Below, piece after piece: positions 1 through 8,583 of a stretch of 64,000 bases of DNA. The position numbers were made by a program, and so were the translations under genes. Numbering within the stretch: the first letter of the stretch is position 1; each line of letters begins with the position of its first letter. The notes below the pieces were generated by a model, which saw only the letters and a list, made by a program, of their open reading frames with translations, was not told the origin of the DNA and made no database searches. This stretch comes from Leptospira licerasiae serovar Varillal str. VAR 010 (GTDB lineage Bacteria > Spirochaetota > Leptospiria > Leptospirales > Leptospiraceae), in NCBI RefSeq assembly GCF_000244755.1, contig NZ_AHOO02000013.1, positions 434,001 to 498,000 of the forward strand. The letters are read 5' to 3'.

Positions 1-801
1 GTATCCACCTTACCTGAATCTAGGGACAGAGTCGCTGCACTGTATGAGGCCGGAGTGGATGTGATCATCATAGACTCCGCTCAAGGAAACTCGATCTATC
101 AGATTGAGATGCTCCAATTCATTAAGTCCAATTTTAAGAATCTAGAAGTGATTGGCGGTAACGTGGTCACTCGAGGCCAAGCCGAAAATCTGATCGGTGC
201 TGGTGCGGACGGACTTAGGATCGGAATGGGCCCAGGTTCCATCTGTATTACCCAAGACACAATGGCTGTGGGAAGAGCCCAAGCAACTGCTGTATACCAG
301 ACTGCTGCCCACGCGGCAAAACATGATGTTCCCGTAATCGCTGACGGTGGAATTTCCAATATTGGAGATATCGCAAATGCTTTGGCAATCGGAGCTTCCG
401 CATGTATGATGGGCTTTATGTTCGCTGGAACTTCTGAGGCTCCAGGTGAGTATTTTTATGAAAATGGAATACGTCTCAAGAAATATCGGGGAATGGCAAG
501 TATAGAGGCCATGAAAGCCGGTGGAGACAAACGGTATTTCAATGAAGGCCAAAAAGTAAAAGTGGCCCAAGGAGTCAGCGGCTCAGTAGTGGATAGAGGT
601 TCGATTCTGAATTTTATTCCATATTTAAGCCTGGGATTACGACTTTCTTTTCAGGATATGGGATTCCGTTCCGTCCAAGATTTACATCAAGGTCTCCGAG
701 AAGGAAAACTCAGATTCGAAAGAAGGAGCGAGTCCGCTCAAGCCCAAGGTTCCGTTCATAGTCTTTACTCTTATAGTGCACCTAGTTTGAGAGCAGAATG
801 A
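1..801 (+). CDS. guaB: IMP dehydrogenase, C-terminal part (5' end outside window)
   Basis: Oxidises IMP to XMP with NAD+, the committed step of GMP synthesis in the cytoplasm. The reading frame is open from base 1, so the gene begins upstream; about 266 codons are present. Visible motifs are the NAD/IMP loop [11 protein letters not shown] with the catalytic Cys codon at 244-246, the phosphate-binding DGGIS, the flap segment LKKYRGMAS, and a C-terminal [13 protein letters not shown] segment. The details resemble eukaryotic IMPDH rather than the usual bacterial form: Arg in LRIGMG where bacteria have Lys, ICITQ rather than ICTTR, EAPGEYF, and Gln in VAQGVSG where bacteria have Glu. Family assignment is certain; the eukaryote-like subtype is read from recalled consensus sequences. 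Confidence 0.97.
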   Translation, partial: VSTLPESRDRVAALYEAGVDVIIIDSAQGNSIYQIEMLQFIKSNFKNLEVIGGNVVTRGQAENLIGAGADGLRIGMGPGSICITQDTMAVGRAQATAVYQTAAHAAKHDVPVIADGGISNIGDIANALAIGASACMMGFMFAGTSEAPGEYFYENGIRLKKYRGMASIEAMKAGGDKRYFNEGQKVKVAQGVSGSVVDRGSILNFIPYLSLGLRLSFQDMGFRSVQDLHQGLREGKLRFERRSESAQAQGSVHSLYSYSAPSLRAE

Positions 802-834
802 TAGAACCCTTGGGTTTGCCGGGAAGGAAAGGTT

Positions 835-1626
835 TTGAAAAAGTTTCATCTTATTTCGATAATCCTAATATTCCCGATTTTTATGACTGGGGAAATTTCC
901 CACGCTCAGGCCCCGCCAGATAAGGCAAGAGTCGCTCAGGAACTCGTAGCTAGACTAGACCAAGCGCTCCTAAAGACGGATGGTTTAGTTAAAGCAAACC
1001 TGATACTGATCAAAAAGACGGGGGATTCCTGGACCTGGGATATTAGTATTTTCAGAAAGGGAGAAGATTCTCTCTCCCTATTCGAAAGTAAAGGACGCGG
1101 TCTAGAATATAAGATCTTATTTAAGGAAGACGGAGAATTGATCTTCGCCTTCAATGCACTTTCCCGTAAAATTTTCAAAAAGAACGACGAAGAAAAATAC
1201 GAAAACCATCTGAATACAGGATTCAGTTTTGTGGATCTGGCGGGAACTTCTTACCAAGCGAATTATAATCCTATCGTACAAAGCGATTTGGACATCGCAG
1301 GAAAGAAGATGAAACGAGTAGCGCTTCGACCTATTGTTCCTTATTTTTATTCCAAACTCATCCTACTTTTGGAACCGGACACATTGAGACCGATCCGTTT
1401 GGATTTTCATGATAAAGACGGGGTACTTTATAAAACCATGAATATAAAGTATGGTCCAGTTAAGGTAAAAGCAAAACAAAAGGTCACAAAAGAAGATATA
1501 GTCAGTAGATTGGAAATGTTGGATCTGAATACCGGTGCTATCAGCGTATTGGAATATACTGAAGTTGACCGAGACGTAAAGCCGGATCCTTCCTTATTCG
1601 AATTAGATAACTTAAATAGATTATAA
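835..1626 (+). CDS. LolA-like outer-membrane lipoprotein-sorting family protein
   Basis: A 263-residue secreted protein with a signal peptide (about residues 1-24, ending near SHAQA). The rest looks like the LolA/LolB-like fold of the COG2834 type: a long beta-rich protein with the phrase [13 protein letters not shown] and a closing region around [11 protein letters not shown] that is typical of these proteins. Members bind acyl chains of lipoproteins or lipids in the periplasm; the actual cargo here is unknown. The start is TTG preceded by GGAAGG at about 822-827; no ATG offers a better signal peptide. The stop overlaps the rsmE start by one base (TAATG), so the two are probably co-translated. 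LolA itself is shorter, so this may be a LolA-like paralogue rather than the main sorting chaperone. Confidence 0.72.
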   Translation: MKKFHLISIILIFPIFMTGEISHAQAPPDKARVAQELVARLDQALLKTDGLVKANLILIKKTGDSWTWDISIFRKGEDSLSLFESKGRGLEYKILFKEDGELIFAFNALSRKIFKKNDEEKYENHLNTGFSFVDLAGTSYQANYNPIVQSDLDIAGKKMKRVALRPIVPYFYSKLILLLEPDTLRPIRLDFHDKDGVLYKTMNIKYGPVKVKAKQKVTKEDIVSRLEMLDLNTGAISVLEYTEVDRDVKPDPSLFELDNLNRL

Positions 1627-2324
1627 TGTCCTCGGAAGAGATCGTTTTTTTTCGACCTAGATATTCTCCTTCTCCCGATCTGAAGCTTGAAGGAGAAGAG
1701 ATCTCCCATCTAAAAGCGCTCAGAGTCTATTCTGAGGAAAAAACCGTAATTATCAAAGACGGTGCGGGGATAAGTTTTGCCTATAGTGTACCTTCTTCTT
1801 CTAAAATAGGAAATCTGATCGGTACTGAAAAAAAAGAAAAACCTAAAGTTATAGCAAAGATCGCGACTGCGATCCCGAAAGGAAATAGATTAGAATGGCT
1901 CATCCAAAAAGGAACCGAGCTTGGGATCACAGAATTTATTTTTTTAGTATTTTCTCATTCGGACAGAAAGGATCTAAATCCGGAAAGGCTCTTAAAGGTT
2001 GCTGCGGAAGCTTCTTCTCAATCCGGTCAGGATTTTTTGCCTGAGATCAAAGGACCGGTCTCTCTTACTAAATTTTTAGAGGAGTCTCAGTCTAAAAAAG
2101 AGGAACTTCTTCTTTTTGATCCAAGATCTGAAATAAGCATCAGTCCTGAAAACATTCGGAACAAAACGGTTTTGATCGGACCGGAAGGTGGATTTAGAAA
2201 AGAAGAATTGGAACTGATCTCTCAGTTTGGAATACTATCTGTGAATGTGGGAGAATCTATTTTGAGAATAGAGACCGCTGGAATTTTTGCGGCCTCTTTA
2301 TTTAGGTTAGGAAATTTGCGCTGA
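1626..2324 (+). CDS. rsmE: 16S rRNA (uracil1498-N3)-methyltransferase
   Basis: SAM-dependent methylation of U1498 in 16S rRNA, a SPOUT-fold enzyme. The 232-residue length is close to the family norm. Family hallmarks are visible: EWLIQKGTELGI in the middle, the SAM-binding IGPEGGFRKEEL near residue 184, and LRIETAGI near the C-terminus, which forms part of the trefoil knot. An N-terminal PUA-like part contains HLKALRV. The ATG overlaps the stop of the preceding LolA-like gene by one base, indicating a two-gene operon with no obvious functional link. The gene converges with the cysteine-rich lipoprotein gene, whose last base is immediately adjacent. Confidence 0.95.
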   Translation: MSSEEIVFFRPRYSPSPDLKLEGEEISHLKALRVYSEEKTVIIKDGAGISFAYSVPSSSKIGNLIGTEKKEKPKVIAKIATAIPKGNRLEWLIQKGTELGITEFIFLVFSHSDRKDLNPERLLKVAAEASSQSGQDFLPEIKGPVSLTKFLEESQSKKEELLLFDPRSEISISPENIRNKTVLIGPEGGFRKEELELISQFGILSVNVGESILRIETAGIFAASLFRLGNLR

Positions 2325-2663
2325 TTACTGACCGAATCCGGTTGCGCCTAAGATTAGAACGCAAGTGTTCAAATAATTATCACAATCACTTTTGCAACTT
2401 TGGGACAATTGGAAACAGAGTGTAGAAATATTGCAGCTCGTATTACAAGAAGAAAGGCAGGTGTTCAAACCGGCTAAATTAGTTGTAGTGACCGAGGTGC
2501 CGTATTTATTTTCGCAAGCATTCTTACAGGCTGGATAAGATCCGCCTGTGCAGTTTGCATAGAAAGTCGCCAAAGCATTTCCCTTGATATCTCTCTCTCC
2601 GGTATTACATGAGAAAATACCTATAAGTGCGATTGTTAGTAAAAACGGGAGAAATCGGGTCAT
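2325..2663 (-). CDS. Cysteine-rich small lipoprotein
   Basis: A predicted lipoprotein of about 112 residues. From the chosen ATG (2661-2663) the protein begins MTRFLPFLLTIALIGIFSC, a signal peptide ending in a spirochaete-type lipobox with the lipidated Cys about residue 19. The mature part has about ten more cysteines, spaced through CKNACENKYG, CLSSCNTSCN and CKSDCDNYLNTC, suggesting several disulphides in the periplasm or at the surface. The frame stays open to an ATG at 2711, but the extra residues would precede the signal peptide with a charged stretch, so the internal start is preferred although no strong ribosome-binding site is seen. Function unknown; leptospires have many small lipoproteins of this sort. 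Confidence 0.7.
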   Translation of the reverse strand: MTRFLPFLLTIALIGIFSCNTGERDIKGNALATFYANCTGGSYPACKNACENKYGTSVTTTNLAGLNTCLSSCNTSCNISTLCFQLSQSCKSDCDNYLNTCVLILGATGFGQ

Positions 2664-2765
2664 ATAAGTAAATCGTTTTCGGCCCGGACAGAACGGTAAA
2701 CTAAAAAACATTCGACGTTAGCGGAGAATCTAAAGGAATGAAGTATCTAGACCGAGGTGCATGGA

Positions 2766-2966
2766 ATGATCGTAAACGGTAAGGAATTCTCTCTCCGGGA
2801 ACTTTCTTCTCCGGATTTATTTTCCCTATTAGAATCCTTAAAATTGAAACCGGAAACGGTAGCAATCCAGAAGAATGGAGAGATCCTAAAAAGGGACCAT
2901 TGGAAGAATTCTTCCCTAGAGGAAGGGGATAAGATAGAGATCCTCAAATTTGTAGGAGGGGGTTGA
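2766..2966 (+). CDS. thiS: Sulfur carrier protein ThiS
   Basis: Small ubiquitin-like sulfur carrier (66 residues) that supplies sulfur as a C-terminal thiocarboxylate for the thiazole half of thiamine. The start MIVNGKEFSL and the end KIEILKFVGGG match the family: a short beta-grasp protein with an obligatory Gly-Gly C-terminus. The ATG at 2766 is preferred over the in-frame GTG at 2757 because the GAGGTG at 2754-2759 is then well spaced as a ribosome-binding site and the protein begins like other ThiS proteins. The thiE-like gene starts 7 bases after the stop, so these are cotranscribed. No TPP riboswitch signature was seen in the roughly 100 bases upstream. Confidence 0.88.
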   Translation: MIVNGKEFSLRELSSPDLFSLLESLKLKPETVAIQKNGEILKRDHWKNSSLEEGDKIEILKFVGGG

Positions 2967-2973
2967 AACGTTT

Positions 2974-3642
2974 TTGGAATTCCCACTTAGGCCCAGACAT
3001 AGTATCTGGAGAGCACCTGGCATTTATCCAATCCTAGATCTAGAATATTGTTCCAAATTCTCCAAGGACCCGGTCCGTATCGTGGAACTTTGGAGTTACC
3101 AGAGAGAATGGATCCCATTCTATCAGATACGTGCTAAAAAAGAGACAACTGAAACATTAAAGAATGTTTATAAAAGCCTGATAAAGGCCTTTCCTGATTT
3201 TCCGATCATACTAAACGACTTTTGGGAAGAAGCGTTGGAATGGAAATGTTTCGGGCTCCATATCGGAAAAGAAGATTATGCTTCTCTATCTTTAAAGGAT
3301 AGGAAGAAGGTCCGATCCAGCGGATTATACCTTGGTACTTCCTGTCATAATTCCGAAGATATTTCCGGCCTAGAGCCTGAGGTTTGGGACTATACCGGAC
3401 TTGGTCCAGTTTATATTACAAACTCCAAGGATACGGAAGATGCTCCTGTCGGCCTTTCCGGCCTAAGAGAAGCCTTACAAATTGCTAAAATACCTGTCAC
3501 TCCGATCGGCGGGATCGGCCCTGAACAGATCAGGGAGCTATCCGAGTTAGGTCCATTATCCTATGCAATGATCGCTTCCGCTTCGGAAAGAGATTCCTTT
3601 TACGATTGCATTCATATCCTTAAGGAGATAAAAAATCCGTAA
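2974..3642 (+). CDS. thiE: Thiamine phosphate synthase family protein
   Basis: Predicted to couple HMP-pyrophosphate with the thiazole phosphate to make thiamine phosphate in the cytoplasm. The 222-residue TIM-barrel sequence shows the family's ordered motifs: [10 protein letters not shown] (pyrophosphate contact), [45 protein letters not shown], and the phosphate-binding [13 protein letters not shown], ending in AMIASAS. The start is TTG with GGAGGGGG about ten bases upstream; that purine run is also the Gly-Gly-Gly tail codons of thiS, so translation is probably coupled. Some positions differ from textbook ThiE (for example NSKD for TxTK), so a TenI-like variant is a minor alternative; pairing with thiS favours a thiamine role. 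Confidence 0.82.
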   Translation: MEFPLRPRHSIWRAPGIYPILDLEYCSKFSKDPVRIVELWSYQREWIPFYQIRAKKETTETLKNVYKSLIKAFPDFPIILNDFWEEALEWKCFGLHIGKEDYASLSLKDRKKVRSSGLYLGTSCHNSEDISGLEPEVWDYTGLGPVYITNSKDTEDAPVGLSGLREALQIAKIPVTPIGGIGPEQIRELSELGPLSYAMIASASERDSFYDCIHILKEIKNP

Positions 3643-3719
3643 AGGAACTGAGACTGGGAAACTGTTTCTTCCATCTTTTTGGAGGGTCTGGATCCCAAGT
3701 TTCAATTGACTCCCAAATT

Positions 3720-4571
3720 ATGTCCAATAAGATGATCCCTATGAAACAGCCAGGGGAAATACGCCATCTATCTGCAAAGGATGATCGCGACTACTTACTA
3801 GATTATCAGACCCTGAATGTGGATGATCTGGAAAAGGCTCCTATTTTAGGTGTGCCTTTTGATAATGCCAGCTTAGATGAAGCAGTGGCAAAAATTTATC
3901 ATCTCATGGAAGAAAAGGATAAATTCCACCATGTTCTTCTTTTGGATCCGATCAAGACAATGGCTCTTCGCAAAGGGAAGAAGTTACATCGGATTGCGCA
4001 AAAAGCTAGTCTCATTTTAGCAGAAGGTGCCGGTCTACAATGGGCCGCTAAAAAATTAGGCGGGGAATTAAAAGAAAGAATTCCCACAATCGCACTTATG
4101 ATGGACTTGGTCCGTCTTTGCGAGCTTAGAAATTATTCCATTTTTCTTTTAGGCGGAAAGGAAGAGATTGTAGAGAAAGTTTATTTCAATCTTTCTAGAC
4201 ATTTTCCCGGCGTTCGTATCGTAGGCCGTCATGCGGGATACTTAAATACTCAACGTGAGTTGCTCGTTAAGGAATCTATCCGCAAGACCAGCCCGAATAT
4301 TATATTTCTTGCAATGGATTTTCCGGACCAAGAGATTTGGGTAGAAAACAATACCGCATTTTTCGGTCACGCAGTCGTGATCGGAGTTGGCCCCGCTATG
4401 GACATTCTTTCCGGAAAAGTAAAAAAGGCTCCGAATGTTTTCAAACTCAAAGGTCTAACTTGGCTTTGGAGAATTATGGTCCGCCCTTGGAGACTGATCC
4501 GACTGAGCAGAATGTTCGGATTCTTTATCATAGTAGCAATTAAGTCCCTTTTTGTAAAAAAGAAGAAGTAA
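3720..4571 (+). CDS. WecG/TagA/CpsF family glycosyltransferase
   Basis: A glycosyltransferase of family GT26, which transfers a sugar (N-acetylmannosaminuronate in WecG, N-acetylmannosamine in TagA) to a lipid-linked acceptor at the inner face of the cytoplasmic membrane. The 283 residues show the GT26 core: [14 protein letters not shown] near residue 42, [18 protein letters not shown], the nucleotide-sugar region [20 protein letters not shown], and the acceptor-side [16 protein letters not shown] followed by [12 protein letters not shown]. The C-terminal tail ([17 protein letters not shown] and a hydrophobic stretch) is basic and amphipathic, as expected for membrane attachment. Donor and acceptor cannot be inferred here. 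A TTGACT lies just upstream at about 3706 but no clear -10 box fits. No polysaccharide cluster surrounds it. Confidence 0.9.
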   Translation: MSNKMIPMKQPGEIRHLSAKDDRDYLLDYQTLNVDDLEKAPILGVPFDNASLDEAVAKIYHLMEEKDKFHHVLLLDPIKTMALRKGKKLHRIAQKASLILAEGAGLQWAAKKLGGELKERIPTIALMMDLVRLCELRNYSIFLLGGKEEIVEKVYFNLSRHFPGVRIVGRHAGYLNTQRELLVKESIRKTSPNIIFLAMDFPDQEIWVENNTAFFGHAVVIGVGPAMDILSGKVKKAPNVFKLKGLTWLWRIMVRPWRLIRLSRMFGFFIIVAIKSLFVKKKK

Positions 4572-4632
4572 TTATTTCGGATTCTTTATGCCACGCAGAG
4601 GCGCAAAGACGCAGGGTTTTTAAGAATACTGG

Positions 4633-4648
4633 TGTAGGAGTTCCTACA
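4633..4648. repeat. 16-bp palindrome TGTAGGAGTTCCTACA
   Basis: A perfect 16-bp palindrome apart from the two central bases, one of seven related copies in the window (consensus TGTnGGAnnTCCnACA). It lies within the loop of the larger inverted-repeat element at 4591-4725. Confidence 0.75.
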
Positions 4649-4675
4649 GAGGATGAACATTATAAGGGAATGCGT

Positions 4676-4691
4676 TGTTGGAATTCCTACA
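4676..4691. repeat. 16-bp palindrome TGTTGGAATTCCTACA
   Basis: Second copy of the TGTnGGAnnTCCnACA family inside the element at 4591-4725, 28 bases from the first. The two copies differ at the fourth base of the left arm and in the centre. Confidence 0.7.
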
Positions 4692-4762
4692 AAACAAACT
4701 CTGCGATTCCGTGTCTCTGCGTGAGAAAAGCCTTCCGACGACTCTTGACAAGCTCTGCATCT

Positions 4763-7700
4763 TTATTTACGCACCAAGTCCTTAATCGAATCAAGCGTAG
4801 GCGAAACCCAGTCTTCTAAGAGAGGCTCTCTTTTAAGAGCTTCTTTTTTGAATAAAAGGTCTTTGTTGGAAAGTGCGATTTCGCTTGCCTCATTGATCTT
4901 GCGAGCGGTTTCAATTGCCTTCCAATAATTCTGCAATGCTAAAGCAGTGTAATTCTCGGACTCTTGTGCGTTCGCTTTTTTAGAAAGAGTTTCGTAGCAA
5001 GCGCCAATATTATTATAAGCTGCAGTCAGAGTTTGGTATACTTCTTGGTGGTATGGATCTTCCGTTTTAGGAGAACTCATCTGAGGAAGTTTTTCTTCCA
5101 TATCGTCTTTGACCCTCAGGAAATATCCCAGAGCAGTTTTTGTCTGGCCTGTATAGAAGAATGCATTTCCTTTTGCCATGAGAAGTGTAGGATTATAATA
5201 TTCATCCTTATCTTCGAAACCCGTCCAATCAGCCAAAGATTTGTCGAAGTCCGAGTCCATATATTCCACCCAGCCTTTGAAAAATTTCATTTCTCTCAGC
5301 ATGGAGGCGGGGAGTTCTCTTCTCCATTTGCGAATGAGTTCGAATTTAGGTTCTTCTGAATCCACTTTTGCAAATTCTTGGAGGGAATTCCTAAGTTCGT
5401 TTCTACGATTTCTTTTTTCCTCTTCTTCTTTTAAGACGGAAAGGCTTTTTCCATCGGATTCAGAACGAGCACGGAAAGGATAAATTTTACGACCTGGAAA
5501 TTCTTTCAGGGAATCCTTGTCGGAAAGTCCAGCGGACAATAAATATCTGATCTTTCCAAGATCGAAATGGATACGAGCAGGATTTCCTTCGAATAATGTT
5601 TCATCTTCGTCTTTGGAGCCGAACCAACGTTCGCTCGTTTCGTAACGAGATTCCGCTTCTTTTAAAAGGTCTTTTGCTTCTTCAAAATTTCCGACTCGGA
5701 TGGAATGTTCCGCGAGTTCAAGAACCGCTAACCAATGTTTTGGATCTAAAGTGGCCGCTTTTTCGAAGAACCTTCTCGCTTGGCTATTTTCCTTCTGAGA
5801 AAGATAATACTTTCCTCTTTGATAATAACCTTCCGCGTAATTTTTTCCTTCTATCTCAACTCCGGTCCTTTCGTCTTCCTTCGACTTTCTATAGATGGTA
5901 TCTAAGAGTCGGATCGCACTTTCTTCTATTTCGATTCCGGAAACTTGGTCTACGGGATTGATATTGTATTTTATCCTAAGTTCTTCAGGATCGATTGCAG
6001 CATAAAAGGATGCTAACTTTGCGAGAGTGTAGAAGGGCAGCTCAGACTCCATGTCTAGATTGTTCCTAAGCAGACGGTGATGATTCAGGACGAATTGAGG
6101 ATCCCCGCTTTCTTTCCACATTTCCAAATAAGTGGAAACTAAACCTGCTTGGCCAGGGATACTTTTAGGATTCGCTTCCACAATTCGATTGTAAAAGGAC
6201 GCCGCTTTTCCGAATTCTCTTCTATTATAATATATTTTTGCGATACCCGCGGTCGAATCCTCGTCATAAGGACTTTCTCCGTCGGTGAATACTTTGGAAT
6301 AATAATCAACAGCTAACGCGTCGTTTTTATATCTTCCTTTTTTTCCTTCGGTTGGCTCTGCAAAATCAGGCATGATCTGTGAATGGAACCAGCCAAGGTT
6401 TCTGTAGGTATTATTATCGTGAGTCCTTTCTTTCAGTCTCATCGTAAGGAATGCGCCGGCGATCAATACTTTTCGAGGGGTTTTTTCCTGGTCTAAAAGG
6501 AATTTGATCCCTTCTATCCCTTGGTTTACACCCTTATTCGTTTTGAGCTTTTTATCGTTCCAAGATTCTCCTTGGGCCAATCTAACCATTGGAGATTGTT
6601 CCCTTTTATTCCAAGAATCTAATGTTCCCATTCCAAGATCCGGCTCTATCTTACCGAATAATTTTTGGAAGGAAAGTTCGTATTCTCCTGCTCGGCTATA
6701 TTCCACTCCGTACAGGTTCATATATTTCAGATTATAAGGATCGATATCGAATCCTTTATCATAAGAATCTTCTATACTGATCAGGTATTTTTTTCTATCT
6801 TCCTCACCTAAAGTTCCTGCGAACCTTTTGGCCCCCATTTCACGGATCTGTTCCAGACCCGCTTCATAATTTTGAGCGGCCTGTCTAGGAAGAATGATAT
6901 GTTTGTAAGTGAAATAACTTCCGAATCCGATCAATAGGGCCGCTGCAGCAGCGAAGAATGTCCTACGGATCTTCTTCCTTCTTTCTAATACACCTTCTCT
7001 CGTATAGATCGGGTCAGAAGAAATGATCGGAACACCATCTGCGGAGTAGGCGCCGCTTCTATCAGTGAGAGCGACTGTGACTCCTAATGCGGATGATAAG
7101 AAAGCCGCAATATCCTCGGGAGTACTTTCTATTTTAATAAGTTCTAATAGATCTCTCTGAGCCTTTTTAGAAAGACGGTCTTGGACAATGGACTCTATGA
7201 CCGTTCTGCGTAAAAGTGGAGGATAACGAAGGATTTCCCTTTGGATGATCGCAAGTTCTTCGTCGGTAAGGGATTTATCTATCTCGTCCTTATCTTCTCC
7301 GCCTAAAGAACGTAGGTCTTCTTCAAATGCGGCAGCTCCGAGATCCTCGTCTCCTGAGTCCGAATCCAGATCGGGAGAGAAGCTGGTGAAATCGGAAGAT
7401 TCCGGAACAGATTCCATCTCCATTTGGGAAGCCGGTTCTGTCGCAAAATCAGCGAATGGATCCGATTCCGGAACGGAAGTTGCGCCGGAAAGATCCGAGA
7501 ATGGATCGTGATCTCCACCGGAAACCGGTGCGAAATCCGCAAAAGGATCTGAGTCTGTAGGAGCTTCGGCAAAATTATCTCCTCCAAAGTCTCCAGAATC
7601 GGAAGGTTCAGAATCGAAACCGCCTAAATCTCCAAAATCGGAGTCGCCGGAAGTGGGGGAGGCGCCGAACGGATCACCTTCCTCTAAACCGAATTCGTCT

Positions 7701-8461
7701 CCTGGAGTATCTTCCATTCCGGAAGCATCAAATGCCGCAAATGGATCGTCTCCACCTGAGCTTGTAGGTTCTTCTCCGCCCATACCGGCGAACGGGTCAT
7801 CCGAATCTGAGGAAGGCGCAGCACCGAAGTCGTCCATTCCCAGATCAGAATCCGCAAATGGATCCGCACTTGGGGTGGAACCAAAGTCTTCGGTAGGAGA
7901 AGTGTCAAAAGGGGTATCCAGTGCAGGAGCGGAATCGAATCCGCCGAATGGATCTTCATCACTTGTAGGAGCTCCGAAATCCTCTAGTTCCGCACTTGGT
8001 TCTTCCGGCTCGGACGGTGCCCCGAAATCATCCAGGCCTGAGTCCTCAAATGGGTCCGATTCCGCTTCAGGGGGTGCAAAATCGCCGAAATCGTCAGCTG
8101 TAGGAGCTTCGTCAAATCCTCCAAAAGGATCTTCTCCCGCATCTGCACTCGGTTCGCCCCCTTGGGAAGGCTCGGTTAATAATTCGTCTAGATCGATATC
8201 ATCGTCTTCAGAGAAAGATAATGGCTTTGGCTTTTGAGTAGGCTCGGCTTCTTCTTCGTCGCCAAGATCGAAACTTTCTTCGGATCCTTCTTCCGATTGG
8301 TCCTCATCGTCGTCTCCGATTGATATAGGAACGCCGTATCCCATCTTTTCACGGAAAGTGGAAAGCATAGGATTCAAATCTTCGGAGGATTCCGGATTCT
8401 TGTTCAACGGATCCAAGATGGAGCGGATCTGATCCAGTTCCTGTTCTGAATAATCAGCCAT
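4763..8461 (-). CDS. Large membrane-anchored TPR protein with acidic DPF-repeat N-terminus (possible flagellar collar protein FlcA)
   Basis: A 1232-residue protein in four parts. Residues 1-50 are a short conserved-looking head. Residues about 50-385 are Asp/Glu/Ser/Gly-rich low complexity with about ten DPF motifs such as DPFADF and DPFGGF. Residues about 390-495 form a compact domain (DEELAIIQREILRYPPLL, DLLELIKIESTPEDIAAF). A single membrane helix lies near 499-520, followed by about 700 residues of TPR-type helices (DPKHWLAVLELAEHSIRVG, NPKSIPGQAGLVSTYLEM). The N-terminal half should be cytoplasmic and the TPR half periplasmic. This layout and the domain before the helix recall the spirochaete flagellar collar protein FlcA (BB0326 of Borrelia), which assembles collar and stators; that link is an inference from memory. 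No flagellar genes are adjacent. Confidence 0.85.
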   Translation of the reverse strand: MADYSEQELDQIRSILDPLNKNPESSEDLNPMLSTFREKMGYGVPISIGDDDEDQSEEGSEESFDLGDEEEAEPTQKPKPLSFSEDDDIDLDELLTEPSQGGEPSADAGEDPFGGFDEAPTADDFGDFAPPEAESDPFEDSGLDDFGAPSEPEEPSAELEDFGAPTSDEDPFGGFDSAPALDTPFDTSPTEDFGSTPSADPFADSDLGMDDFGAAPSSDSDDPFAGMGGEEPTSSGGDDPFAAFDASGMEDTPGDEFGLEEGDPFGASPTSGDSDFGDLGGFDSEPSDSGDFGGDNFAEAPTDSDPFADFAPVSGGDHDPFSDLSGATSVPESDPFADFATEPASQMEMESVPESSDFTSFSPDLDSDSGDEDLGAAAFEEDLRSLGGEDKDEIDKSLTDEELAIIQREILRYPPLLRRTVIESIVQDRLSKKAQRDLLELIKIESTPEDIAAFLSSALGVTVALTDRSGAYSADGVPIISSDPIYTREGVLERRKKIRRTFFAAAAALLIGFGSYFTYKHIILPRQAAQNYEAGLEQIREMGAKRFAGTLGEEDRKKYLISIEDSYDKGFDIDPYNLKYMNLYGVEYSRAGEYELSFQKLFGKIEPDLGMGTLDSWNKREQSPMVRLAQGESWNDKKLKTNKGVNQGIEGIKFLLDQEKTPRKVLIAGAFLTMRLKERTHDNNTYRNLGWFHSQIMPDFAEPTEGKKGRYKNDALAVDYYSKVFTDGESPYDEDSTAGIAKIYYNRREFGKAASFYNRIVEANPKSIPGQAGLVSTYLEMWKESGDPQFVLNHHRLLRNNLDMESELPFYTLAKLASFYAAIDPEELRIKYNINPVDQVSGIEIEESAIRLLDTIYRKSKEDERTGVEIEGKNYAEGYYQRGKYYLSQKENSQARRFFEKAATLDPKHWLAVLELAEHSIRVGNFEEAKDLLKEAESRYETSERWFGSKDEDETLFEGNPARIHFDLGKIRYLLSAGLSDKDSLKEFPGRKIYPFRARSESDGKSLSVLKEEEEKRNRRNELRNSLQEFAKVDSEEPKFELIRKWRRELPASMLREMKFFKGWVEYMDSDFDKSLADWTGFEDKDEYYNPTLLMAKGNAFFYTGQTKTALGYFLRVKDDMEEKLPQMSSPKTEDPYHQEVYQTLTAAYNNIGACYETLSKKANAQESENYTALALQNYWKAIETARKINEASEIALSNKDLLFKKEALKREPLLEDWVSPTLDSIKDLVRK

Positions 8462-8583
8462 AAAGTCCTTCCAATAGTATCGGCTGGTCTTTGAAAGAGC
8501 AAAGATTTTTTCCTTATGTCGGATCTAGGACAAGCCCCGGAAATACGCTTAGGGTTTCCGGGAAAACCTACGACAATCGGTTT

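Larger units (their letters stand above)
4591..4725. repeat. Composite inverted-repeat element, copy 1
   Basis: A left arm at 4591-4614 (begins CCACGCAGAGGCGCAAAG) is inverted at 4699-4725 (ends GTCTCTGCGTGAG), so the transcript could fold into a long hairpin. Two 16-bp palindromes lie between the arms. The same arms in the opposite order recur at 14259-14335. It sits between the convergent 3' ends of the WecG/TagA-family gene and the large TPR gene, where it may help end transcription from both sides. Confidence 0.7.

Noticed and set aside
2680..2765. TPP riboswitch before thiS
   Set aside because: The conserved THI-box core (CUGAGA and CCUGAUCUGGAUAAUGCC-like elements) was looked for and not seen.
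7653..8237. Plus-strand ORF of 194 residues, Ser/Gly/Pro-rich
   Set aside because: It is the antisense shadow of the repetitive acidic region of the large TPR gene.
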